A stretch of 64,000 nucleotides of DNA from an uncultured Desulfovibrionaceae bacterium (GTDB taxonomy: Bacteria > Desulfobacterota > Desulfovibrionia > Desulfovibrionales > Desulfovibrionaceae): the NCBI GenBank assembly GCA_949299515.1, contig CASGAP010000001.1:204719-268718 (forward strand). Direction: 5' to 3'. Shown piece by piece: positions 18,811 to 26,221 of this stretch. How positions within the stretch are numbered: position 1 is the first letter of the stretch; every line of letters begins with the position of its first letter. The notes under the pieces were generated by a model, which saw only the letters and a program-made list of their open reading frames with translations, had not been told where the DNA came from and searched no databases. The translations under genes and the position numbers were made by a program.

Positions 18811-18840
18811 AAAATAAAGCGCTCCGAATTTATCGGAGCG
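18811..18840 (-). terminator. Intrinsic terminator for the minus-strand operon ending at 18854
   Basis: On the minus strand CGCTCCGA pairs with TCGGAGCG around a short AT loop, then a T-rich tail. It lies just beyond the stop of the minus-strand gene. Confidence 0.65.
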
Positions 18841-18853
18841 GGAATATTTATGG

Positions 18854-19345
18854 TTAAAGCGGGTAGTTGTTGTCAGCCGCCCATGTTTTGAACTGTTCAA
18901 TCCATTCGGAAAACGGAGGAATTTGTTTTTGTCTGCGGTAAGCTTTGTATTCTTCGTCATTCATGGCGTCTTCGGTTTTGGCGTCATTGTCCGCTTCTTC
19001 CTGCACAAAGCCGTAAAAAACATTAAGTGTGCGGTTAAAACGGCCGTCCAGGCTCATTTCCTGCATAAAAGCGGCAAAATCCGCGTCGGACATACAAAGC
19101 TGTTCCTGTACAAAGCTAAAAATAGCGGTTTTTACTCCGTCCAGTTCAATGGGGCTGTGCTGGATTTTTTCCAGCAGAGGAGCAAGGCGGGGTTCCTGTT
19201 CCGCACATCGGGCATATACCTGTGCGGGTATTTCAATGACAGCATTCATGCCGTCCGCGCTTTCTTCAAAGCAGAAATAGCGTGCCCAGTGTTCAAAAAA
19301 AATGGCGTCCAGCAGCAGTGTTCTTTTGTCCGAGTTTTTTTCCAT
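18854..19345 (-). CDS. Hypothetical protein, last gene of the grpE-miaB operon
   Basis: 163 residues, soluble and acidic, with no signal peptide or membrane segment. I recognise no family. It has a mostly helical look and a basic patch near the C-terminus (AYRRQKQIPPF) followed by aromatic residues (WIEQFKTWAADNNYPL). It starts eight bases after the miaB stop, so it is probably expressed with miaB. The frame is open to an in-frame TTG at 19369, inside miaB, but ATG 19345 is preferred. Confidence 0.7.
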   Translation of the reverse strand: MEKNSDKRTLLLDAIFFEHWARYFCFEESADGMNAVIEIPAQVYARCAEQEPRLAPLLEKIQHSPIELDGVKTAIFSFVQEQLCMSDADFAAFMQEMSLDGRFNRTLNVFYGFVQEEADNDAKTEDAMNDEEYKAYRRQKQIPPFSEWIEQFKTWAADNNYPL

Positions 19346-19352
19346 AGTCTGC

Positions 19353-20798
19353 CTACAATAATTCCCCAAGCAGGGAGTGTTTTTTTGCGGTTACGATTTT
19401 TGCGCTGACAATATCGCCGGCTTTATGGCCGAAGCTGTTGGGAATAATAAGGTTTACGGTGTTTCCCCAGGTGTCGTGTCCCTGCCAGCTTGTATTTTCC
19501 GTATCGTTTTCCATATGTTCCGTGACGTTTTTGACGGTTTCCACATCAAGACTGTGGTCCTTTACTTCGGAATATTTGGGACGGGCGCTTTTTGTTTCCA
19601 AAAGCACTTCCGTTGTCATGTCCACGCGGGATTTAAGCCAGTCTTCGGCCAGTTCGTTCTGCAGGGTCATAAGACGGTTAAGCCTGTCCAAGCTGACTTT
19701 TGCATCGACTTTTTCGGACATTTTGGAAGCCCGCGTTCCCGGTCTGTCGGAATAAATAAACGAAAAAGAGGCAATGAAATTTGCTTCTTTCATCATGCGC
19801 AGGGTGTCTTGGAAGTCCTGCTCCGTTTCGCCGGGAAAGCCGACAATGAGGTCAGTGGAAAGGGCAATGTCCGGCCTTGCGGTACGCAGTTTTTCCACAA
19901 GACGCATAAAATCCCTGCCGGTATAGCCGCGCCCCATTTTTTCCAGTATGGCGTCGGAGCCTGCCTGCAGGGGCAGATGAAGGCGCGGTGCCAGTACGCT
20001 GAGTTCCTTGTAGGCATTGACGGTGGCGTCGCAGAAATCGCGCGGGTGCGGGGTGACAAGGTGCAGGCGTTTCAGTCCCTCCAATTTTGCGGTTTCATAA
20101 AGCAGTTCCGTAAAATGCGGGGTGTCGCCCGTGTTGTCTTTGCCGTAGGCATTGACGTTTTGTCCCAGCAGGGTCAGGTCGCAGATGCCGCGGCTGAGCC
20201 ATTCTTTGCATTCGGCAAGAACGGAAGCCATGGGTCGGGATTTTTGGCGGCCGCGCGTATAGGGTACAATGCAGTAGGCGCAGAAATTGTTGCAGCCCTG
20301 CATGATATTGACAAAGGCGCGCGTATCGTTGCCTTTTGTGCTTTCTTCGGCGGAACCGGTCGGCAGAACCGGAACCGTGCGAAAAAATTCCAGTTCCGGT
20401 TTTCTGTCGGGAAATTCTTTGGTGAATTTTAGGTAAGAAAGGCGCAGTTTCGGATTTTTTGCCAGTTTTTCAAAGGCTTGCGGCGCATAGGCTATGCCGT
20501 CGCTTCCAAGCACAAGGCGCACATGGGCGTTTTTTTCCCAGAGTTTTTCTCCCATTTGCTGGGCAACGCAGCCTGCAACGGCAACACTTGCTTTCGGGTT
20601 TGTGTCGCGGATAATTCCGAGCATACTTAAGACTTTATGCTGGGGTTTTTCCCGTACGGAACAGGTGTTGATGAACACAAAATCCGCTGTTTCCATTTCG
20701 GATTCTGTCCAGCCCATTTTTACAAGGGAGCGGGCTACCCATGCGCTGTCGTTGACATTCATCTGGCAGCCGTAAGTTATGCAGTGGAAAGACGGCAT
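19353..20798 (-). CDS. miaB: tRNA-2-methylthio-N6-dimethylallyladenosine synthase
   Basis: 481 residues. The N-terminal UPF0004 domain binds a [4Fe-4S] cluster with Cys in YGCQMN, NTCSVREK and AGCVAQQ. The radical-SAM domain has CNNFCAYC, supplying the second cluster, and a C-terminal TRAM region follows. MiaB adds a methylthio group to i6A37 of tRNAs reading UNN codons. The start has AAGGA six bases upstream and comes nine bases after the grpE stop. The family also includes RimO and MtaB; the CNNFCAYCIVPYTRG stretch and the neighbouring TRAM end favour MiaB. Confidence 0.95.
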   Translation of the reverse strand: MPSFHCITYGCQMNVNDSAWVARSLVKMGWTESEMETADFVFINTCSVREKPQHKVLSMLGIIRDTNPKASVAVAGCVAQQMGEKLWEKNAHVRLVLGSDGIAYAPQAFEKLAKNPKLRLSYLKFTKEFPDRKPELEFFRTVPVLPTGSAEESTKGNDTRAFVNIMQGCNNFCAYCIVPYTRGRQKSRPMASVLAECKEWLSRGICDLTLLGQNVNAYGKDNTGDTPHFTELLYETAKLEGLKRLHLVTPHPRDFCDATVNAYKELSVLAPRLHLPLQAGSDAILEKMGRGYTGRDFMRLVEKLRTARPDIALSTDLIVGFPGETEQDFQDTLRMMKEANFIASFSFIYSDRPGTRASKMSEKVDAKVSLDRLNRLMTLQNELAEDWLKSRVDMTTEVLLETKSARPKYSEVKDHSLDVETVKNVTEHMENDTENTSWQGHDTWGNTVNLIIPNSFGHKAGDIVSAKIVTAKKHSLLGELL

Positions 20799-20807
20799 GA
20801 ACTATCC

Positions 20808-21440
20808 TTATACAGTGGTGTCGATATTGGAGTTTTGGCTTTGGGTTTTGCACACGGTAACTTTTGCGGAACGCAGCAGACGGCCTTTAAGTACATAGCC
20901 TTTCTGCATAACGGCCACAAGGTGGCCTGCGGGGATTTCCTCATGTTCTGCCTGGGCAATGGCTTCGTGGTATTCGGGATTGAATGGTTCGCCCACGGCA
21001 CCCACGGGTTCGAGGCCGTGCTTTTTAATGGCGTCGAGCAGCAGCTTGCGGGTCATTTCAACACCCATAATGGTATCCTTGCAGGCTTCGTTTTTGCTGC
21101 CGTACTGCAGGGCAAGGTCAAGGTTGTCCAGCGTCGGCAAAAGGTCTGCGAGCACGGATTCCGCGGCATAAGCCATTTGTTCGTCTTTTTCTTTCTGCAG
21201 GCGTTTTTTAAAGTTTTCCATTTCCGCCAGGGAACGCATACGGATGTCTTCGGCGTCTTTAAACACGGTACAGCTTGGGCAGATCAGAGCTTTGCACTCT
21301 TCCGGATTCAGTGCGCACTGTTGTTCCTGCGTTTCGTCCAGTGCCGTTTCGGCATCTTCGGCGTAATCTTCGGCGTATTCAAGGTTTTCTTCCGTATATT
21401 CTTCATTCATGCGGTCATGATGTTTATGCATTTTGGACAT
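20808..21440 (-). CDS. grpE: GrpE nucleotide exchange factor with cysteine-rich N-terminal segment
   Basis: 210 residues from ATG 21440, chosen for the AAGGAGC site nine bases upstream; the frame is open further to 21467. After an acidic N-terminus comes a four-cysteine stretch (CALNPEECKALICPSC, about residues 40-55). The long coiled-coil follows (MRSLAEMENFKKRLQKEKDEQ), then the beta-wing with the family signature near HEEIPAGHLVAVMQKGYVLKGRLLRSAKV. GrpE releases ADP from DnaK. dnaK and dnaJ are not adjacent; instead miaB follows. The cysteine segment is not part of the standard fold. Confidence 0.92.
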   Translation of the reverse strand: MSKMHKHHDRMNEEYTEENLEYAEDYAEDAETALDETQEQQCALNPEECKALICPSCTVFKDAEDIRMRSLAEMENFKKRLQKEKDEQMAYAAESVLADLLPTLDNLDLALQYGSKNEACKDTIMGVEMTRKLLLDAIKKHGLEPVGAVGEPFNPEYHEAIAQAEHEEIPAGHLVAVMQKGYVLKGRLLRSAKVTVCKTQSQNSNIDTTV

Positions 21441-21469
21441 AAAAAAATGCTCCTTCGGTATTTTCAAAG

Positions 21470-21498
21470 AAAGTAGGCATGAAACGGGGCGCTGTCAA
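21470..21498 (-). promoter_or_regulatory. Putative promoter for grpE-miaB
   Basis: On the minus strand a perfect TTGACA, 17-base spacer and TACTTT lie about 30 bases before the grpE ATG, in the gap after fliI. The -10 is weak. No CIRCE element is seen. Confidence 0.5.
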
Positions 21499-21548
21499 GG
21501 TTTTGTCTTTAAAATTTCAGACTTTTGCGGCTGTTGGAGCAGGCTGTA

Positions 21549-22916
21549 TTATCTGGGCGGCAGATCCATGCCCTGTTTTTGCGGGTGCATGGCCTGTTCG
21601 GCTTTGGCGGCAAGCTGCAGCATTTTGGTAAAGCTGTCCATGATATTTTCCGGGGTGTTGATGCCTTGTATAAGAAAATCGTTAATGGGTTTGTTGAATT
21701 GTATTGCCGCGTCTATTTCCGCGTTGGAGCCTTTGCTGTATGCGCCTATATTGATCATGTCTTCGGAAGTGCTGTACGTGGAAAGCAGGGCGGTAAGAAT
21801 GCGTCCTGCTTTGACAAGGTCGGGTTCGATAATGTCGTTGCGCAGACGGCTTATGGATTTGAGTACGTCGATGGCGGGAAAATGGCCGCGGTCGGCAAGC
21901 TGGCGTGTCAGCACTATGTGTCCGTCCAGAATGGAGCGCACGGCGTCGGCTATGGGTTCGTTGAAGTCGTCGCCGTCTACCAAAACCGTATAAATGCCGG
22001 TAATGGTGCCTTTGTCGGAGCGTCCTGCCCGTTCGAGAAGGCGCGGAAGCTGGGCAAATACGGAAGGGGTATAGCCTTTTGTGGTGGGCGGTTCGCCTGT
22101 GGCAAGGCCGATTTCGCGTGAGGCCATGGCAAAGCGGGTAATTGAATCCATCATCAGCAGGACATTTTTGCCCTGATCGCGGAAATATTCCGCAACGGCG
22201 GTAGCGGCATAGGCCGCGCGCATACGCACCAGCGCCGGCTGGTCTGACGTGGCGACAATGACACAGGAGCGTGCCATGCCTTCGGGGCCCAAATCGCGCT
22301 CCATAAATTCCAATACTTCGCGGCCGCGTTCGCCGATAAGGCCCATGACAATAACTTCCGCTTCTGTATAGCGTGCCATCATGCCCATAAGCGTGGATTT
22401 GCCCACGCCGGAACCTGCCATAATGCCTACGCGCTGTCCTTTGCCCATAGTCAGCAGGGCGTTTATGCAGCGCACGCCCACGTCCAGTGTTTCGTCAATG
22501 CGCGGTCTGTCCAAAGGAGAGGGCGGATCGGCATAGAGGGAAACCATGGTTTCCGGATTTATGGGCGGCTTTTTGTCCAATGGATTGCCGAAAGCGTCCA
22601 GCGTTCTGCCCAAAAGTTCGGATGATGCGGGAAAAAGCGGCGGCAGGCTGGAATTTTGGATCAGACTGCCGGGACGGACGCCGCGCATTTCGCCGTAGGG
22701 CATAAAGAGCAGGCTGTTGTCCCTGAAGCCAACTACTTCCGCGGCAATGGGCGCATCTTTTTTATTGTCGGGAATAATATGGCAGACATCGCCGAGGCTG
22801 GCCTTAAGTCCGGTTGCCTCCACCACAAGGCCGACAACCTTGGTAACCTTGCCGAAGCTGTGGACAGGGTTGCAGTCTTTCAGTAAACGTATGCAGGTTT
22901 TTGGGTCAAAAGGCAT
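21549..22916 (-). CDS. fliI: Flagellar protein export ATPase FliI
   Basis: 455 residues. The P-loop is GIMAGSGVGKST near residues 165-176; the F1-beta-like core has GLIGERGREVLEFMERDLG, the Walker B segment VLLMMDSITRFAMASREIGL and GEPPTTKGYTPSVFAQLPRLLERAG. FliI is the cytoplasmic hexameric ATPase that powers export of rod, hook and filament subunits. It lies 29 bases after fliH, its regulator. FliI is separated from type III secretion homologues by its neighbours fliG and fliH. No fliJ follows; grpE comes next after a 108-base gap. Confidence 0.95.
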   Translation of the reverse strand: MPFDPKTCIRLLKDCNPVHSFGKVTKVVGLVVEATGLKASLGDVCHIIPDNKKDAPIAAEVVGFRDNSLLFMPYGEMRGVRPGSLIQNSSLPPLFPASSELLGRTLDAFGNPLDKKPPINPETMVSLYADPPSPLDRPRIDETLDVGVRCINALLTMGKGQRVGIMAGSGVGKSTLMGMMARYTEAEVIVMGLIGERGREVLEFMERDLGPEGMARSCVIVATSDQPALVRMRAAYAATAVAEYFRDQGKNVLLMMDSITRFAMASREIGLATGEPPTTKGYTPSVFAQLPRLLERAGRSDKGTITGIYTVLVDGDDFNEPIADAVRSILDGHIVLTRQLADRGHFPAIDVLKSISRLRNDIIEPDLVKAGRILTALLSTYSTSEDMINIGAYSKGSNAEIDAAIQFNKPINDFLIQGINTPENIMDSFTKMLQLAAKAEQAMHPQKQGMDLPPR

Positions 22917-22945
22917 AGTTTTCTCGGTGCGTCTTTGGGGTTGCG

Positions 22946-24487
22946 TTATTTCTGGCTGAAGCCAAGTTCTGCCAGCAAATCGTCGGCTATGTCGCTTGGC
23001 AGGGCGGTATCGTCTTTTTTGGGAGTGCCCAGAAACTCTTCGACCATGTCCAGGGCTTCGGCATGGGCCTGCGTTTCAGCCTGCTGTTTTTGTTCTTGCG
23101 GCGGCGCAGAGGAGAATGTCGGCAGTTCTTCGATTACTTCAGTCTGCTCCTGCGGCAGAGCCGTTTCGGGCTGCGGCTGTGCCGCTGCCGCATTGGTCTG
23201 CATTTCCTGCTGCAGGGCTTCAAACATATCGCTGCCGTCGTTTTGGGTGCCGGCAAGCAGGGCTTGTTCCGCGTTTTGTGCGGCGGCAAGAATTTCGGCC
23301 TGCAGGGGGTCGGGTATTTCATTCGGCAGGTTTGCCTGTTCTGTCTGTGCTGCGGCGTTCTGCTCGGTCTGTTCCGCAAATGCCTGTGCGTCGGGTTCCG
23401 CAAAATTCAGGGGTTTGCCGTCGGTATGCGCACTGTCTGCAGTATCTGCGGCGGTGCCGTTTGCCGGTTCGTCTGGGTTTATTTGAGGTTCGGCAGTCTG
23501 CCTTGGACTTTGTGTAGGTTCAAAATCCGTATGCCGGGGATCGGGCATGATTTTTTCCAGCGGGATTTCCGTCAGCGGGCTTTGGCTGTTTTGATCCAGC
23601 GCATGGGCCAGTACGGGATTATGCTGCATTTCGCGGTCAAGGGCAGTTTTGACGTTTTGGGTAAGGAGCTGTTCGTCCGGCGTTGCGGGCAGCGTGAGAT
23701 TGTCCAGAATTTCCTGCACGAATTTTTGGCGTTCCGTGCGGGAATTTTTTACGTACACATTGTCGCTTTCCAGCTCCAGACTGCCCGGTTCCAGATCTTT
23801 GGAGGATTCCATGCTCCAGCCTTTTTCGCGGGAGTTTTCCAGCACTTGGGTAATGAGCTCCGCGTCGGCGGGATTGACGCGCACGATAAAGTTTTTTTTG
23901 TCCAAAAGTTTTTGCACGCTTTCGTCAAGGAGCTGTTTTAAAATGGCTTCTTTTTCTCCCGAAGCTATCCAGCCCGTGCCGACTTCTATGGCGTCAATTG
24001 TCAGCTGTTTTAAATCTTCTTTCCAGACATCGTAAAATTTTGCTATTTGCTCGTGAATGGACAAAAGAACTATGGCAGTGCTTTCGCCCAGGGCCTGCTG
24101 GTTCTGCATAAGAATTTGCTGTGCTTCCGCATGGGCTTTCTGCACGGCTTCGGCATAGGTTTCTTCGTAGCGCTGCTGTGCCAGTTTTAGGGTTTCCTGG
24201 GCTTTTTGTTCGGTTTTTTTACCGTTTTCTTCTGCCAGGGCTGTTATTTCACGGGCTTTTTCTTCGGCTTCTCTGACGATTTCGTCGCTGCGCCGCTTGG
24301 CCTGCAGAAGCAGAGCCCGCACTTTTTCCGTAGCGCGTGTTTTTACGCTTTCCAGATACTCGTTTTCCGCTTCTTCACTCCATTTAATGTCCTTTTTGGC
24401 GTTGAGGAAGGCGTCCAGGCGGGTTTCCCTGTGGGTGAGCGGCCCCATAAAAATAGTATTGTATTGTTTGGATTCGGGATTAGACAA
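22946..24487 (-). CDS. fliH: FliH-family flagellar assembly protein with long C-terminal extension
   Basis: 513 residues from TTG 24487. That start is chosen because a full-length Shine-Dalgarno sequence (AGGAGGTGAT) lies eight bases upstream, inside the end of fliG. Residues about 60-140 form a charged coiled coil (KVRALLLQAKRRSDEIVREA), followed by the FliH domain (EQIAKFYDVWKEDLKQLTIDAIEVG ... RVNPADAELITQVLE). The last ~220 residues are rich in Gln, Ala, Glu and Pro and look disordered, roughly doubling the usual FliH length. FliH dimers bind and restrain FliI, encoded next. Function is firm for the N-terminal half only. Confidence 0.85.
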   Translation of the reverse strand: MSNPESKQYNTIFMGPLTHRETRLDAFLNAKKDIKWSEEAENEYLESVKTRATEKVRALLLQAKRRSDEIVREAEEKAREITALAEENGKKTEQKAQETLKLAQQRYEETYAEAVQKAHAEAQQILMQNQQALGESTAIVLLSIHEQIAKFYDVWKEDLKQLTIDAIEVGTGWIASGEKEAILKQLLDESVQKLLDKKNFIVRVNPADAELITQVLENSREKGWSMESSKDLEPGSLELESDNVYVKNSRTERQKFVQEILDNLTLPATPDEQLLTQNVKTALDREMQHNPVLAHALDQNSQSPLTEIPLEKIMPDPRHTDFEPTQSPRQTAEPQINPDEPANGTAADTADSAHTDGKPLNFAEPDAQAFAEQTEQNAAAQTEQANLPNEIPDPLQAEILAAAQNAEQALLAGTQNDGSDMFEALQQEMQTNAAAAQPQPETALPQEQTEVIEELPTFSSAPPQEQKQQAETQAHAEALDMVEEFLGTPKKDDTALPSDIADDLLAELGFSQK

Positions 24488-25478
24488 AGATATCACCTCC
24501 TCCGCCGCGGGCAACTATGATTTTGCCTTGGGTTTCCAGTCTGCGGACAGTTTTTACAATGCTTTGCTGGGCGGCTTCCACGTCGGAAAGCTTGGTCGGG
24601 CCCATGTATTCCATTTCTTCTTTAAGCATGGTGGCCGCACGGTCTGACATATTGCGGAAGAAGAGTTCCTTCAGCTCGTCGGAAGCGCCGCGCAGGGACA
24701 GGGTAAGGTCTTCGTTGTTGATTTCCTTGAGAATTTCCCGTATGCCCTTGTCGTCGATATATTTGCAGTCTTCAAAGACAAACATGAGGTTGCGGATATC
24801 TTCTGCCATTTGGGCCGATGTTTCTTCGATTTCCGACAGAACTTCTTCTTCCGTGGCGCGGTCGACTTGGTTGAGGATTTCCGCAACGGACTGCGTGCCG
24901 CCCACTTTTTTGCCTTCCTTGCTGCCCATGGCGATAAGCTGGCTTTGCAGCACCCTGTCCACTTCCATAATCATTTCTTCGGAAACGGATTCAAGACGCG
25001 CCAGGCGGATTAAAATTTCGGGGCGCACGCCCGGAGGCAGCATGAGCAGCAGGCTTGATGCCTGATCCGGCTTGAGATGACCTAAAATAAGGGCAAGGGT
25101 TTGGGGGTGTTCGTTGCGCAGAAGCTGGGCAAGAAGTTTCGGATTTGCGCGGTCAAGTTCCTGAAAGGGCACGGGGCCTGTTTCAAGGTTGAGGGAATCT
25201 GCCACGTATTTGGCCGTTTCCGGGTCGAGGTTGCTGGCTATAACCTGTTTGAGGGTTTCCTGGCCGCCGGAAACAACGTCCAGGCCGTCCACCAAGGCCA
25301 TGTGAAATTCCCGCAGAATTGCTTCCACCTCTTCTTTGGAAACGGAATCCAGCTCCATAATGGCTCTGGAAATATTGGTAATTTCTGCCCGTGTCATTCT
25401 GCTGAATACGTCTGAAGCGAATTTGTCGCCCAGAGCCAGCAAAATAACGGCTATTTTCTGTGTACCTGTAAAATCCAT
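24480..25478 (-). CDS. fliG: Flagellar motor switch protein FliG
   Basis: 332 residues, typical length. The N-terminal domain (TGTQKIAVILLALGDKFASDVF), the middle domain with EHPQTLALILGHLKPDQAS and the C-terminal charged helix (DRAATMLKEEMEYMGP) are all present. FliG sits on the MS ring, binds FliM and interacts with the stator to make torque. Its last codons (RGGGGDIFV) encode a run of glycines whose DNA also forms the fliH ribosome-binding site. fliF, the usual upstream partner, is absent here; a sigma-54-like promoter lies in the gap after cobU. Confidence 0.95.
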   Translation of the reverse strand: MDFTGTQKIAVILLALGDKFASDVFSRMTRAEITNISRAIMELDSVSKEEVEAILREFHMALVDGLDVVSGGQETLKQVIASNLDPETAKYVADSLNLETGPVPFQELDRANPKLLAQLLRNEHPQTLALILGHLKPDQASSLLLMLPPGVRPEILIRLARLESVSEEMIMEVDRVLQSQLIAMGSKEGKKVGGTQSVAEILNQVDRATEEEVLSEIEETSAQMAEDIRNLMFVFEDCKYIDDKGIREILKEINNEDLTLSLRGASDELKELFFRNMSDRAATMLKEEMEYMGPTKLSDVEAAQQSIVKTVRRLETQGKIIVARGGGGDIFV

Positions 25479-25533
25479 GTATCTACCCTTATATTGTCAT
25501 AAAATTGACGGCAAATAACTGCAGAAAAAACAA

Positions 25534-25549
25534 TGCAAATATGCTGCCA
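25534..25549 (-). promoter_or_regulatory. Sigma-54-type promoter for fliG-fliH-fliI
   Basis: On the minus strand TGGCAGCATATTTGCA matches the -24/-12 consensus TGGCACg-N4-TTGCW with one mismatch and exact GG-to-GC spacing. It lies 56 bases before the fliG ATG and beyond the cobU stop, a position that fits sigma-54 control of flagellar genes. Confidence 0.65.
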
Positions 25550-25564
25550 AAACGGTTAAGTATA

Positions 25565-26221
25565 TTAACCTGTTAATAAAATCGGTATGCCGTACATCAC
25601 TGTTACCACTGCCTGACAGGATGCCGCCAAAATTTGGTTTGTTTTTCCCTGTACGTCTTTGAAAAGCCGGGTTTGGGCGTGCATGGGCACAGTGCCGCAG
25701 CCCACTTCGCCGCTTACGCAGACAATCGGTATCTCTGCTGTTTTCAGGGCATCTGCCAATTCTTCGGCCTGCCGCAGAATTTCTTCTTCGCTTTTTCCTG
25801 CCAAAATTAAATTGCTGAGCCAAAGACTTATGCAGTCTATCAGAATAATAGCGCAGTTTTGTTTTTTTGCAAGTTCGGCTGCGCGTATCAGGTTAAAAGG
25901 TTCTTCAATGGTAATCCATGAAGCGTCGCGCTGTTTTTGGTGTTTTTCGATACGCTTGGCAACTTCGGGGTCCTGAACGGCGTTTGGGCTGTGACCGTCT
26001 TCTGCCGCAAAATATTTCTGCATGGTGGCGACGAACGCCTTTTTGCCGGGAAAACGCTGTGCAAAAGCAAGGGCAAAATCGCTTTTGCCGCTTCGGGAGC
26101 CGCCGACGCACAGCAGGGTTTTGGGATTGAGGGCGGCAAGGTCCGTTCTTTTGTCGATGCACAAGCAGGTCAGGGCATTATCGCCGCAGCAAGCGGAATT
26201 GTCGGTTACGGGATTATTCAT
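25565..26221 (-). CDS. cobU: Adenosylcobinamide kinase / adenosylcobinamide-phosphate guanylyltransferase
   Basis: 218 residues. The CobU P-loop GGSRSGKS (40-47) follows an N-terminal extension of ~35 residues carrying four cysteines (ACCGDNALTCLC). Other family motifs: ATMQKY, H in RIEKHQKQRDASW, IILIDCISLWLSN and VSGEVGCGTVP. The enzyme phosphorylates adenosylcobinamide and transfers GMP to it in assembly of the cobalamin nucleotide loop. It is the only cobalamin gene in the window and no B12 riboswitch is seen. Its start overlaps the end of the upstream membrane-anchored unknown by eight bases. Confidence 0.93.
   Translation of the reverse strand: MNNPVTDNSACCGDNALTCLCIDKRTDLAALNPKTLLCVGGSRSGKSDFALAFAQRFPGKKAFVATMQKYFAAEDGHSPNAVQDPEVAKRIEKHQKQRDASWITIEEPFNLIRAAELAKKQNCAIILIDCISLWLSNLILAGKSEEEILRQAEELADALKTAEIPIVCVSGEVGCGTVPMHAQTRLFKDVQGKTNQILAASCQAVVTVMYGIPILLTG

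Noticed and set aside
18740..18840. Possible riboswitch or small RNA between mazG and the minus-strand operon
   Set aside because: The two hairpins are ordinary convergent terminators.
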